NCBI RefSeq assembly: GCF_024543085.1 | Contig: NZ_JANHNZ010000003.1 | Span: 186,001 to 250,000, forward strand | DNA length: 64,000 nucleotides | Direction: 5' to 3' | DNA from: Granulicatella seriolae | Lineage (GTDB): Bacteria; Bacillota; Bacilli; Lactobacillales; Aerococcaceae | Shown here: piece after piece, positions 17,512 through 26,021 of the stretch | How the letters are laid out: each line of letters begins with the position of its first letter | Position numbering within the stretch: the first letter of the stretch is position 1 | Translations under genes and position numbers: made by a program | The notes under the pieces: generated by a model | The model's database searches: none | Told to the model about the DNA's origin: nothing | What the model saw: only the letters and a program-made list of their open reading frames with translations

Positions 17512-20295
17512 ATGAAACAAATCATAGCAGTTGTTGATTTGGAGACAACAGGACCAAAATTTGAAGACGGTGATCGTATCATTCAATTTGGTTGCTGTTT
17601 AATTGAGAATCAACAAATCATTGGGGAGTATTCATTTGATATCAATCCTGGTCGTCCAATTCCTACTGCCATTCAAAAATTAACCGGTATTACCAATAAA
17701 CAGGTGTCCATTGCCCCATATTTTGAGGAAGTAGCAGAATTAATTTATTCCATTCTAGATGGTACGGTTTTTGTTGCTCATAACCTAGGCTTCGATTATA
17801 GTTTTCTAGTAAAATCATTTGAAGAATTGGCGTCTATTCCATTTGAAGCAAAGGGGATTGATACGGTTCAGTTAGCACAAATTTTAATGCCTACTGCCCA
17901 AAGTTATCGCTTAAGTGACTTATCCGACTTTTTGAACCTTACCCACGATGCAATACACACTGCTGCCAGTGATGCCAAAGCAACAGCGGAACTTTTCTTG
18001 TACTTACAAGAAAAACTTTATCAACTCCCTTTAGTAACTATTGAAGCTTGTATGACTTATTCCGACTACCTAATCGGTAATACAGGAGATATGTTTTATT
18101 TAGCGCATGAAACAAGTCTAAAAAAACATCAACCGTTAGATGGAGAATTGGTCATTGTACAAGGCCTTGCCATAAAACAAAATCGTGCTTCCAATGATAC
18201 TTCTAGCTTGTTTACTAGCCTTGAGACAAGTAGTCATACAAGTCTTCAAGAATTAATCTCACTAGAAAAACGCGATAATAGGGGAGAACAGCTAGAGCTA
18301 ATCCTTGCAATCGACAAATTCATAAACTCGGATAAGAACATACAGTTTATTGAGGCGTCGGCCGGACTAGGCAAGACGCTCGCCTATCTTTTATCGGCAA
18401 TTTCTTATTTAAGGCGACACCCTAGTGATAAAATTTGGATATCTACTTCTACGGTGCTATTGCAAGAGCAATTAATGGAAAAAGAACTTGAGCCTCTTTT
18501 AAATGAACTCGACGTTGAAATAACTTCAACTTCTATAAAAAGTCCAAGTCATTACATTTCTTTAGCAGCTATTAAAGAACAATTGGAAAAACCAAACTTT
18601 TTATTATCCCAACGAACTGCAATTTCGATGATGGGGATTCTAGTTTGGCTAACACAAACAAGTAAAGGTGATCTGGATGAACTAAATCCAGTCATTTATC
18701 ATGAAGAAATTTGGAAACGAATAAATAGCCAATCTGGTGGTAAAAATGAATCCTATCAAAAAGCTTTTGCTTCTTTTGATTTTTTCCAACAGATAGAAAA
18801 AGAGATTGAGGCAAGTCAGATAGTTGTTACCAACCACGCTTATCTATGGCAATTAATACAATCCAATAATGTAGCATTGGCTAAGCCTGAAAATGAGATA
18901 CTTTTAATGGATGAGTGTCATAAGATGGAGTCAGTTGTTCGTGATGGGCAAACAAAAAGTCTTTCATTACAGTCAATCACATCTATGCAAGATAAACTAG
19001 CTGAAATGCACACCAATGCCCAGTACCAGATTTTAAACTCTTTACCTAAATGGTCTTTTGAACTTAATAAAAAAATGATTGATCTGAGTAGAAACTGTCA
19101 ATCATTATATGAAAGTGTAGAAGATAGAATTGAGATAGAGCTAGCTAGTAGAAAAAATCAAGACCATACTAGACAAAGCTTTACTGTTTATTCTGCACTT
19201 AATTGGGTCCAATCGATTCAATTTTCTGCTTTATCTGACATTTATGAACAAATTCTAGACCTAATTGAAACTATCTCTTCTAATAAAAAGACTTTTTATA
19301 AGTCATCCATCTATATGTGGACAAGCTTGGGTCAAAGTGAAATCAAAGAATCTTCTTATTTGGAAGCTGTATATCATGAGTTGACAAGACTGCAAAGACA
19401 AATGGAGAATTTTTTTGACTTGGAGAAAGAAGACTATGTCGCTTTGAGTCTTAATGACAGTGACCCGTTCAACTTTGTTTCTTGTAAGAAATACCCTCTT
19501 GACTGTCGAGACCAGTACCCTCAGATGTTTCAGTCTAAGTTTAAAAAAGTGGTAGCTTTGTCAGCAACCTTGCCTAAGAATTCATTTTTATGGAATTTTA
19601 CTGAAGAAAATACCCTAAGATTCTCTGCTGAGGATGGTAGTCAAAAGACGACAATCTATCTGCCAGATGACTTGGTCATTGCAGATCACTCATTGAATGA
19701 TGACTATATTCAATCTTTAACCCGTGCCATTTATAGTATAGAACAAAATACTAGAGGTAAAATATTGATACTTGTTCAGTCTAAAGAGCTTTTAAGTAGA
19801 CTTCACCAAGAGCTAGCGGACATCTATCAATACAAACAAGTACTTCTGCTTGCTCAAGGGATTAGTGGTAGTAAACGCAGAATCCAACAACGCTTTGAGG
19901 AAAGAAGACGGGTCTTACTATTAGGATTAACTTCTTTCAGTGAAGGGTATGATGCTGGTTTAGAAGTTATGGATGCCATCATTATTACAAAGTTACCTTT
20001 TGCGAATCCTAACTCCATTCTTGAACAATCCTTTATCGATTACTATGCCAAAGAAAAAAGAATTTATTTCTTTGACCACGCATTGCAACAAATGATGCTG
20101 AGACTTAAACAGGGGATTGGTAGAATTACTAGAGGGAAAAAGGCCCAACGAACTATCTGGATTTTAGATTCTCGTAGTACCAAACGCATGTATTCTAATG
20201 TATTGAAGAAAGAATTATTAAAAATGGGCACCATTTATAGTGATCAATTGGTCAATTGTATTGCTGATTTTACTAGAAACAATGGTAAAAAGTGA
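17512..20295 (+). CDS. dinG: DinG-type helicase fused to a 3'-5' exonuclease domain
   Basis: The 927-residue protein joins an N-terminal DnaQ-like exonuclease (VVDLETTGP near residue 6, VAHNLGFDYSFL near 91, HTAASDAKATAELF near 147) to an XPD/DinG-type superfamily 2 helicase. Walker A is EASAGLGKTLAYLL, the DEAH-type box is LLMDECHKM, and motifs V and VI read SFSEGYDAGLEV and QGIGRITRG. This is the usual Firmicute DinG (YpvA) form. No iron-sulfur cysteine cluster is obvious between the helicase motifs, also usual for this form. A GGAGGAG ribosome binding site precedes ATG. Exonuclease residues appear intact. Confidence 0.92.
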   Translation: MKQIIAVVDLETTGPKFEDGDRIIQFGCCLIENQQIIGEYSFDINPGRPIPTAIQKLTGITNKQVSIAPYFEEVAELIYSILDGTVFVAHNLGFDYSFLVKSFEELASIPFEAKGIDTVQLAQILMPTAQSYRLSDLSDFLNLTHDAIHTAASDAKATAELFLYLQEKLYQLPLVTIEACMTYSDYLIGNTGDMFYLAHETSLKKHQPLDGELVIVQGLAIKQNRASNDTSSLFTSLETSSHTSLQELISLEKRDNRGEQLELILAIDKFINSDKNIQFIEASAGLGKTLAYLLSAISYLRRHPSDKIWISTSTVLLQEQLMEKELEPLLNELDVEITSTSIKSPSHYISLAAIKEQLEKPNFLLSQRTAISMMGILVWLTQTSKGDLDELNPVIYHEEIWKRINSQSGGKNESYQKAFASFDFFQQIEKEIEASQIVVTNHAYLWQLIQSNNVALAKPENEILLMDECHKMESVVRDGQTKSLSLQSITSMQDKLAEMHTNAQYQILNSLPKWSFELNKKMIDLSRNCQSLYESVEDRIEIELASRKNQDHTRQSFTVYSALNWVQSIQFSALSDIYEQILDLIETISSNKKTFYKSSIYMWTSLGQSEIKESSYLEAVYHELTRLQRQMENFFDLEKEDYVALSLNDSDPFNFVSCKKYPLDCRDQYPQMFQSKFKKVVALSATLPKNSFLWNFTEENTLRFSAEDGSQKTTIYLPDDLVIADHSLNDDYIQSLTRAIYSIEQNTRGKILILVQSKELLSRLHQELADIYQYKQVLLLAQGISGSKRRIQQRFEERRRVLLLGLTSFSEGYDAGLEVMDAIIITKLPFANPNSILEQSFIDYYAKEKRIYFFDHALQQMMLRLKQGIGRITRGKKAQRTIWILDSRSTKRMYSNVLKKELLKMGTIYSDQLVNCIADFTRNNGKK

Positions 20296-20335
20296 TAATA
20301 AATAAAAAAGTGCTGATTTTTTAGTCTTCTTCACT

Positions 20336-20341
20336 TATAAT
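20336..20341 (+). promoter_or_regulatory. Likely promoter of ypmB-aspB-asnS
   Basis: A perfect TATAAT lies 44 bp before ypmB; the -35 at 17 bp spacing (CTGATT) is weak. Confidence 0.5.
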
Positions 20342-20384
20342 GTAGAAGTATAGATTAGAAGACTATGAGAGTAAGGAGAAAAAG

Positions 20385-20861
20385 ATGCAACGAAAAACAT
20401 TATTCATAATAACCATCAGTCTACTATCGATTATTTTTATTGCTGCTAGAATTTTCTATACAAGCCAACAATCCTTAGTAACCGCTAAAGACCAAGCTAT
20501 TGAAATGATAAAAGACAAGGTCCAGTTTAAGTCTATTTCTGACTTTTATTGGTACAACACGGATAAAACATATTATTCATTAGCTGGAGTTGATCAAAAC
20601 GACCAAGCAATTTATGCCATTGTATCGCCAGAAACAAAAGAACTTGTTACCTTAGTACAAGATCAAGTCGTTAATGAAGAAGATGCCAGATCAATTACTG
20701 TACAAGATAAGGCACCTTTGAAAGTTTTGTCTGCAAGATTAGGAATGATAGGGGAGGAACCTGTTTGGGAAGTCAATTATCAAATGACTTCAAAAGCAAT
20801 GGGTTATTACTACATTTCTGCAAAGACCGGCAAATGGATTAAAGATATTGAAAATATATAG
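20385..20861 (+). CDS. ypmB: YpmB-like membrane-anchored PepSY-type protein
   Basis: The 158-residue product has one N-terminal membrane helix (about residues 5-26) followed by an extracytoplasmic domain of YpmB type, with a first PepSY-like unit (AKDQAIEMIKDK...) and a second ending YYYISAKTGKWIKDIENI. PepSY domains often inhibit or bind peptidases; no function is proven for YpmB. It lies between dinG and aspB as in Bacillus, 14 bp before aspB. Start ATG has a GTAAGGAGA ribosome binding site. Confidence 0.82.
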   Translation: MQRKTLFIITISLLSIIFIAARIFYTSQQSLVTAKDQAIEMIKDKVQFKSISDFYWYNTDKTYYSLAGVDQNDQAIYAIVSPETKELVTLVQDQVVNEEDARSITVQDKAPLKVLSARLGMIGEEPVWEVNYQMTSKAMGYYYISAKTGKWIKDIENI

Positions 20862-20875
20862 GATGGAGTGATTAT

Positions 20876-22069
20876 ATGGTAGAAATTTCTAAACGTATTC
20901 AACAAATGGCCCCTTCTGGTACTGTCGAAATGTCCCAAAAAGTCAGAGAAATGCAAAGTCAAGGGAGAGATGTCATCAGTCTATCTGTGGGGGAACCAGA
21001 CTTTGCGACGCCCTTAGCTGTGAAAGAAGCTGCTGTAGCGGCTATTCGAGAGGATAAAGCCAATCACTATACTGCAGCAACGGGGATTGTTCCTCTAAAG
21101 AAAGCAATTATTGACTTTCATAACAGAAAAGATGGTTTGGACTATGAACTGAATCAAGTCGCTGTTTTTTCTGGAGCTAAATTCACCTTATATACGGCTT
21201 TTCAAACCCTTCTTGATCCAGGAGATGAGGTCTTAATTCCTGCCCCTTACTGGGTAAGTTATACGGAACAAATTAAGTTAGCACAGGGAACCCCTGTTAT
21301 TGTTGAAACCAACTATGAGGATAACTTCAAGGTAACAGTTCAACAATTAGAAGCTCAACGGACAGATAAGACTAAAATTCTACTGTTAACATCACCGTCT
21401 AATCCAACCGGTACATTTTATACTCGTGATGAGTTAACCACTTTAGGTCAATGGGCTGTGGATAATGATTTATTAATTATTTCAGATGAGATTTATTATG
21501 AGCTAATGTATGATAACCACCATTCTGTATCTATCGCTTCTATTTCACCAGAAGTTCAAGCTCATACTTTAATAGTTAATGGCTTATCTAAATCGTCGGC
21601 TATGACCGGTTGGCGGGTAGGCTATGCCTTAGGAGATGCAGGATTGATTAAGGCTATGGCTGATTTGACAACTCATACAACTGGGAACCTTGCTTCCGTC
21701 AGTCAATATGCTGCCATTGCTGCTTTAAGTAGTGATAATGATGCAGCTAAAGAAGAAATGCGTCAAAAATTTGAAGACCGGTTAGAATTATTCTATCCAT
21801 TAATTTCAGAGATTCCTGGGTTTAAATGCCATAAAGCTGGCGCAACTTTCTATTTATTTGTTGATGTCACTGAAGCCGCAAAACGTTGTGGGTATGACTC
21901 TGTTAGAGATTTTTGTATGGCAATCCTTGAAGAAGCAGAGGTAGCACTTGTTTCAGGTGATGATTTTGGTGCGCCGGACTACCTACGTTTTAGCTTTGCC
22001 ACCAGTGATGACTTATTGGTAGAATCAGCTAGAAGAATAAAAACATTTGTTGAATCTAAGTGGAAATAA
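20876..22069 (+). CDS. aspB: Aspartate aminotransferase
   Basis: This is a pyridoxal-phosphate aminotransferase of fold type I that interconverts aspartate and oxaloacetate. SLSVGEPDF near residue 37, SPSNPTG near 175, SDEIYYEL near 200, and the cofactor lysine (about Lys239) in NGLSKSSAMTGWRVGY mark subgroup I-gamma. Length (397) is typical. It lies directly before asnS, and aspartate is the substrate of AsnRS-independent asparagine synthesis, so the pairing is metabolically sensible and is conserved in Bacillus. An ATG start with GGATGGAGTG upstream supports the call. Confidence 0.94.
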   Translation: MVEISKRIQQMAPSGTVEMSQKVREMQSQGRDVISLSVGEPDFATPLAVKEAAVAAIREDKANHYTAATGIVPLKKAIIDFHNRKDGLDYELNQVAVFSGAKFTLYTAFQTLLDPGDEVLIPAPYWVSYTEQIKLAQGTPVIVETNYEDNFKVTVQQLEAQRTDKTKILLLTSPSNPTGTFYTRDELTTLGQWAVDNDLLIISDEIYYELMYDNHHSVSIASISPEVQAHTLIVNGLSKSSAMTGWRVGYALGDAGLIKAMADLTTHTTGNLASVSQYAAIAALSSDNDAAKEEMRQKFEDRLELFYPLISEIPGFKCHKAGATFYLFVDVTEAAKRCGYDSVRDFCMAILEEAEVALVSGDDFGAPDYLRFSFATSDDLLVESARRIKTFVESKWK

Positions 22070-22095
22070 TATAAGAAGACAGTGAGGGAATATAA

Positions 22096-23394
22096 TTGAC
22101 ACAAATTACTATGCGACAAGCTAAAGACTATGTCGGGCAAACCGTAGAAATCGGAGCTTGGGTGACCAATAAGCGCTCAAGTGGAAAGATTGCATTCTTG
22201 CAATTACGTGATGGAGATGCTTATTTTCAAGGAGTTGTTCTAAAGAATGATGTGCCAAGTGAAGTTTTTGAGCTTGCAAAATCATTACTACAAGAGTCAT
22301 CGGTAAAAGTAACAGGAGTAGTACAAGAAGACTCTAGAAGTAAATTAGGCTATGAACTATTGGTTTCAGATATTGAGTTGATTGGTGACAGCCAAGAATA
22401 TCCAATCACACCTAAGGAACACGGCGTAGAATTCTTAATGGATCATCGTCATCTTTGGTTACGTTCTTCTAAGCAACATGCAGTAATGACGATTCGTAAC
22501 GAAATTATTCGTGCGACATATGAATTCTTCAATAAAGAAGGATTTATTAAGGTAGACCCACCAATTCTGACTGGTTCAGCTCCAGAAGGAACTACTGAGT
22601 TATTCCACACCAAATATTTTGATCGTGAAGCTTATCTTTCTCAAAGTGGGCAACTATACATGGAAGCGGCAGCTATGGCGTTTGGAAAAGTCTTTTCATT
22701 TGGCCCTACCTTCAGAGCAGAAAAATCTAAAACAAGACGTCACTTGATTGAGTTCTGGATGATTGAACCTGAGATGGCATTTATGCATCAAGAACAATCT
22801 TTAGAAGTTCAAGAACAGTATGTGGCTTTCTTAGTTAGAAGCGTCCTGGACAACTGCCAAGTAGCTTTACACACTCTAGAAAGAGATACTGCTATTTTAG
22901 AAAAGTATACCCAATTGCCTTTCCCACGTATTTCGTACGATCAAGCCATCGAATTGTTGAATGCTAATGGTTTTGATGACATTACTTGGGGAGAAGATTT
23001 TGGTTCGCCACATGAAACCTTTATTGCTAATCAATATGATCAACCTGTCTTCATTATGAATTATCCAAAAGAAATTAAACCTTTCTACATGAAAGTCAAT
23101 GAAGAGCGCGATGATTTAGTAGAATGTGCTGATTTGATTGCTCCAGAGGGCTATGGTGAGATTATTGGTGGTTCTGAACGGGAAGTGGACTATGAAGTTC
23201 TTGAAGCGAATGTTAAAGCTTTTGGGCTAGATCCCGAAGAATTACAGTGGTACTTAGATTTAAGAAAATATGGATCAGTTCCTCACGCAGGCTTTGGCCT
23301 AGGTTTAGAAAGAACTGTAACTTGGATTTGTGGAACGGAGCATATTAGAGAGTCTATTCCATTTCCACGTTTATTAAATCGTATTTATCCGTAA
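22096..23394 (+). CDS. asnS: Asparaginyl-tRNA synthetase
   Basis: The class IIb synthetase charges tRNA-Asn. The N-terminal OB-fold anticodon-binding domain (residues 1-110; [19 protein letters not shown]) is followed by the catalytic core: [40 protein letters not shown] (motif 2) and GFGLGLERT (motif 3). At 432 residues it matches Bacillus AsnS. TTG 22096 is the start, with GTGAGGGA upstream. It follows aspB in the same transcript. No T-box precedes it. Repeat copy R2 lies in its 3' region. Confidence 0.96.
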   Translation: MTQITMRQAKDYVGQTVEIGAWVTNKRSSGKIAFLQLRDGDAYFQGVVLKNDVPSEVFELAKSLLQESSVKVTGVVQEDSRSKLGYELLVSDIELIGDSQEYPITPKEHGVEFLMDHRHLWLRSSKQHAVMTIRNEIIRATYEFFNKEGFIKVDPPILTGSAPEGTTELFHTKYFDREAYLSQSGQLYMEAAAMAFGKVFSFGPTFRAEKSKTRRHLIEFWMIEPEMAFMHQEQSLEVQEQYVAFLVRSVLDNCQVALHTLERDTAILEKYTQLPFPRISYDQAIELLNANGFDDITWGEDFGSPHETFIANQYDQPVFIMNYPKEIKPFYMKVNEERDDLVECADLIAPEGYGEIIGGSEREVDYEVLEANVKAFGLDPEELQWYLDLRKYGSVPHAGFGLGLERTVTWICGTEHIRESIPFPRLLNRIYP

Positions 23395-23438
23395 TGTTAA
23401 TAAAAACTGGGTAAAATCTCTTTTACTAAGTGTATTGG

Positions 23439-23592
23439 AGTCCCCAGTCCCTCTATCGAAAAACAGAAGGGTGACACCGCCGTGAGACTTGGTCTCACGG
23501 CGGTGCTGTCTACTTGGCTGTAATTGGCTAAAGCCGAAACTGTCACTATGCTGAACACCGATATTTTCGATAGAGGGGCGGGAGACTTTTTT
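23439..23592 (+). repeat. Three-way-junction repeat, copy R2
   Basis: The closing stem has a sequence unlike the other copies: CCCTCTATCGAAAA pairs with TTTTCGATAGAGGG and continues outward with a few mismatches to AGTC/GACT. Arm A is the strongest in the family, a perfect 14-bp stem with a 3-nt loop at 23475-23505 (CACCGCCGTGAGAC, TTG, complement). Arm B keeps the GGC-TAAA-GCC tip. A T-run follows the closing stem. The 23395-23728 gap otherwise shows only a weak outer box at 23406 and no clear promoter. Confidence 0.85.
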
Positions 23593-23728
23593 GTGTTTAG
23601 AAGATAATAATCAAATTAGCTAGCAACCCATTATTTAGTTTCATAAATTTTAAGGGTTTGTTTTTATGGGTAAAGCTCTAAAATATGATACACTACTAAC
23701 AGAAGCTACTTGAAAGGAGAGAGGCTAA

Positions 23729-24406
23729 TTGAATTCTGAATATATTATCAAATGGTTAAGTGAAGGCCAAGTGTCTATTCCAAGGCATTTAATGAGGCAT
23801 TACCGCACCATTGGCTTAAATGCTGATGAGGTTCTATTTATTGCACAACTCTTAAGTATAGGGCCTATTGACCAACTTTTGATTGATGCTGAACAGCTTT
23901 CCTTAAACTTAAATGTGACGATCGATACCATTTTCATGTGGATTGATACTTTGGTTCGAAAAAAATGTTTATCTATCAATCAAGTTACCAATCAACAAGG
24001 AAAAAAAGAAGACCGCTATTCTTTACTGCCCATGTTCCAAGAGTTGGAGTTAATCTTTCAAAGGGAAGAGGCAAAAGAGGAAAGAGCTGAAAATCAAAAT
24101 ATCTTGGCTATTATTGAGCAGGAATTTGGACGCTCCTTAAGTGCTTATGAACTTCAAACCGTAGCAAGTTGGTTGGACCAAGATAAGTATTCTTTTGAGC
24201 TAATTCAAGCTGCCTTAAAAGAAGCCGTATTAAGTCAAGTCTTTAACTTGAATTACATGGATAAGATCTTATTGACTTGGCAACGCAAAGAAATAAAAAC
24301 GCTGCAACAGGTTCTAGCGGACAAACAGGACTACCGCAAAGGAACAATTCACGCACCAGAATTATCCAAACCATCTATTCATGTTCCCATTGAAAAATGG
24401 AATTAA
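23729..24406 (+). CDS. dnaD: DnaD-family replication initiation protein
   Basis: DnaD works with DnaB and DnaI in loading the replicative helicase at origins and restart sites in low-GC Gram-positives. The 225-residue product has the N-terminal winged-helix DDBH1 domain (about residues 15-110) and the C-terminal DDBH2 domain (about 130-200), where YMDKILLTWQ corresponds to the YxxxIxxxW signature. TTG 23729 is preferred because AAAGGAGAG lies upstream. It is followed closely by nth, as in Bacillus. Confidence 0.9.
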   Translation: MNSEYIIKWLSEGQVSIPRHLMRHYRTIGLNADEVLFIAQLLSIGPIDQLLIDAEQLSLNLNVTIDTIFMWIDTLVRKKCLSINQVTNQQGKKEDRYSLLPMFQELELIFQREEAKEERAENQNILAIIEQEFGRSLSAYELQTVASWLDQDKYSFELIQAALKEAVLSQVFNLNYMDKILLTWQRKEIKTLQQVLADKQDYRKGTIHAPELSKPSIHVPIEKWN

Positions 24407-24430
24407 CTCTGACGTGAAAGGAAAAGGGAA

Positions 24431-25096
24431 GTGAATAATTTGTTATCCAAAGCTAAAACGTTAGAAGCAATAGAAATCATGGGGCAGATGTTTCCTGATG
24501 CTCGTTGTGAATTAAACCATCGTAACCCATTTGAGTTACTTATTGCTACGATATTGAGTGCCCAAACGACTGATGTTTCTGTCAATAAAGTAACACCTCG
24601 CTTGTTTCAGTTATACCCAAACCCAGTTTTACTTTCACAGGTCTCTATTGAAGATGTCATTGACTGTATTCGAACACTTGGCCTCTATAAAAATAAGGCA
24701 AAAAATATTATTCTTTGCGCCCAACAACTGGTGGCCAATTTTAACGGACAGGTACCTCAAACCCATAAAGACTTAGAATCACTTTCAGGTGTGGGTAGAA
24801 AGACGGCTAATGTTGTCCTAAGCGTTGCTTTCGGCGTACCTGCTATTGCTGTTGATACACACGTAGAAAGAGTGTCTAAACGGCTCAGGATTGCTAAAGA
24901 AAGTGATTCTGTTAAAGAGGTCGAGGAAACTCTTATGAAAAAAATTCCTAAGAAATTATGGTCGGCAGCCCACCATAGAATGATTTTCTTTGGTAGATAT
25001 CACTGCACCTCAAGAGCACCAAAATGCCAATCTTGTCCCTTGCTTTACTTATGTCAAGATGGACAAAATCGACTTGGTCTGTCGAAGAAGAAATAA
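24431..25096 (+). CDS. nth: Endonuclease III
   Basis: This DNA glycosylase/AP lyase removes oxidised pyrimidines. The helix-hairpin-helix LESLSGVGRKTANVVLSVAF carries the catalytic lysine (about Lys124), and the catalytic aspartate follows in AVDTHV. The C-terminal [4Fe-4S] cluster has the expected C-x6-C-x2-C-x5-C spacing (CTSRAPKCQSCPLLYLC). Length is 221 from GTG 24431; the TTG at 24440 is an alternative start with slightly better ribosome-binding-site spacing. It lies 24 bp after dnaD in the same transcript. Confidence 0.94.
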   Translation: MNNLLSKAKTLEAIEIMGQMFPDARCELNHRNPFELLIATILSAQTTDVSVNKVTPRLFQLYPNPVLLSQVSIEDVIDCIRTLGLYKNKAKNIILCAQQLVANFNGQVPQTHKDLESLSGVGRKTANVVLSVAFGVPAIAVDTHVERVSKRLRIAKESDSVKEVEETLMKKIPKKLWSAAHHRMIFFGRYHCTSRAPKCQSCPLLYLCQDGQNRLGLSKKK

Positions 25097-25242
25097 GTTA
25101 TCTTGAAAAAAGATTCTAAGACAACTAGTGTTATTTCTTAAGTAAGAGGTACGTTTCTAAGGGAAACCGTGGTGATGTCCTTTAGATGAGAGTAAGAACT
25201 ATTTGCTGACTGTGAAACGACGAGATAGAAAGTGGGTACGAC

Positions 25243-25647
25243 ATGAACAAAGGAATGATAATCAGATTATTGCTTGTAGTAGGCTTTGCCTTTGTCGGCT
25301 GGTGGTTATTAACATCAGACAACCATTTTACCTTACCCAAAGCCTTTGACAAGGTAAAAGTTGTAACTGCCAACTATACGTTACCGCCCGAATATGCTAA
25401 GGAAACAAAAAAAGTGTATACGTCAGAAAAAGACTTGATGCAATTTCGAGAAACGTTTCAACAATTAAAGATAGAAAAAGTAGCGACTCAAACATTGACA
25501 GGTGGAGAAACAACCAACATTAGTTTTTATCAAGGAAACAAACAGGTAAAAAGTTTTAAATTTTATAGCGATAGACTTATTGAAAGAGATACAGCATATC
25601 AATTTAATGCTAAAACGCTATATGATTTTTTAAATCAGTTAACATAA
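25243..25647 (+). CDS. Small membrane-anchored protein of unknown function
   Basis: I do not recognise this 134-residue protein. A single hydrophobic helix (about residues 7-24, IRLLLVVGFAFVGWWLL) anchors it, and the remaining 110 residues, predicted outside the cell, form a mixed alpha/beta domain (TGGETTNISFYQGNKQVKSF near residue 87). No lipobox is present. It occupies the ypoC position between nth and the PBP gene but does not resemble YpoC. The upstream spacer shows no convincing promoter, so it may be transcribed with nth. Repeat copy R3 follows. Confidence 0.65.
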   Translation: MNKGMIIRLLLVVGFAFVGWWLLTSDNHFTLPKAFDKVKVVTANYTLPPEYAKETKKVYTSEKDLMQFRETFQQLKIEKVATQTLTGGETTNISFYQGNKQVKSFKFYSDRLIERDTAYQFNAKTLYDFLNQLT

Positions 25648-25654
25648 GCAGATA

Positions 25655-25905
25655 TTGGGCAAAAAGTGTATGAAGATTAGAGCCTATTCCTAACTCACAA
25701 AAGAGTTTCCGAGAAAAGTATCAGAATTCAAAACGGTGGCACCAACGTGAGCCTCTGGATCTCACGACGTAGTTGACTACGTGTCTGTAGTTCGGCTAAA
25801 GCCAAAACAGCTACTGTATGTATACCTATGTTTTACACCATTATTTCTGATATATTTTTTCGAAAACTCTTTTATTTTATTAGTTGGAAGAATTTTTATC
25901 TAGAC
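25655..25905 (+). repeat. Three-way-junction repeat, copy R3
   Basis: The inner unit is 25699-25873. The closing stem is partly decayed (AAAAGAGTTTCCGAGAAAAG against CGAAAACTCTTTT), while arm A (CGTGAG/CTCACG) and the GGC-TAAA-GCC tip of arm B are preserved. Outer boxes are TTGGGCAAAAAGTG on the left and TTTTTATCTAGAC on the right. It fills most of the gap between two convergent genes. Confidence 0.82.
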
Positions 25906-25930
25906 ACTTTTTATTTTGCATAGGCATATA

Positions 25931-25985
25931 AAACAGCCACTTGAAATTATGATTGTAATACATAATTTCAAGTGACTGTTTTTAT
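25931..25985. terminator. Bidirectional terminator between convergent genes
   Basis: A 21-bp stem with one mismatch (AAACAGCCACTTGAAATTATG and its complement) has T residues on both exits. It serves the minus-strand PBP gene and probably the plus-strand gene as well. Confidence 0.85.
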
Positions 25986-26021
25986 TTTTGAACTTTCTTT
26001 GCTGGTCTTTTTTTCCTTTGA

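Noticed and set aside
23466-23490. T-box-like antiterminator motif (GGGTGACACCGCCG and the GGTGGCACCGC of other copies resemble GGGTGGNACCGCG)
   Set aside because: The motif is part of the repeat core and pairs within it. There is no Stem I or specifier loop, the copies lie 3' of genes, and the following genes are not aminoacyl-tRNA or amino-acid genes in most cases.
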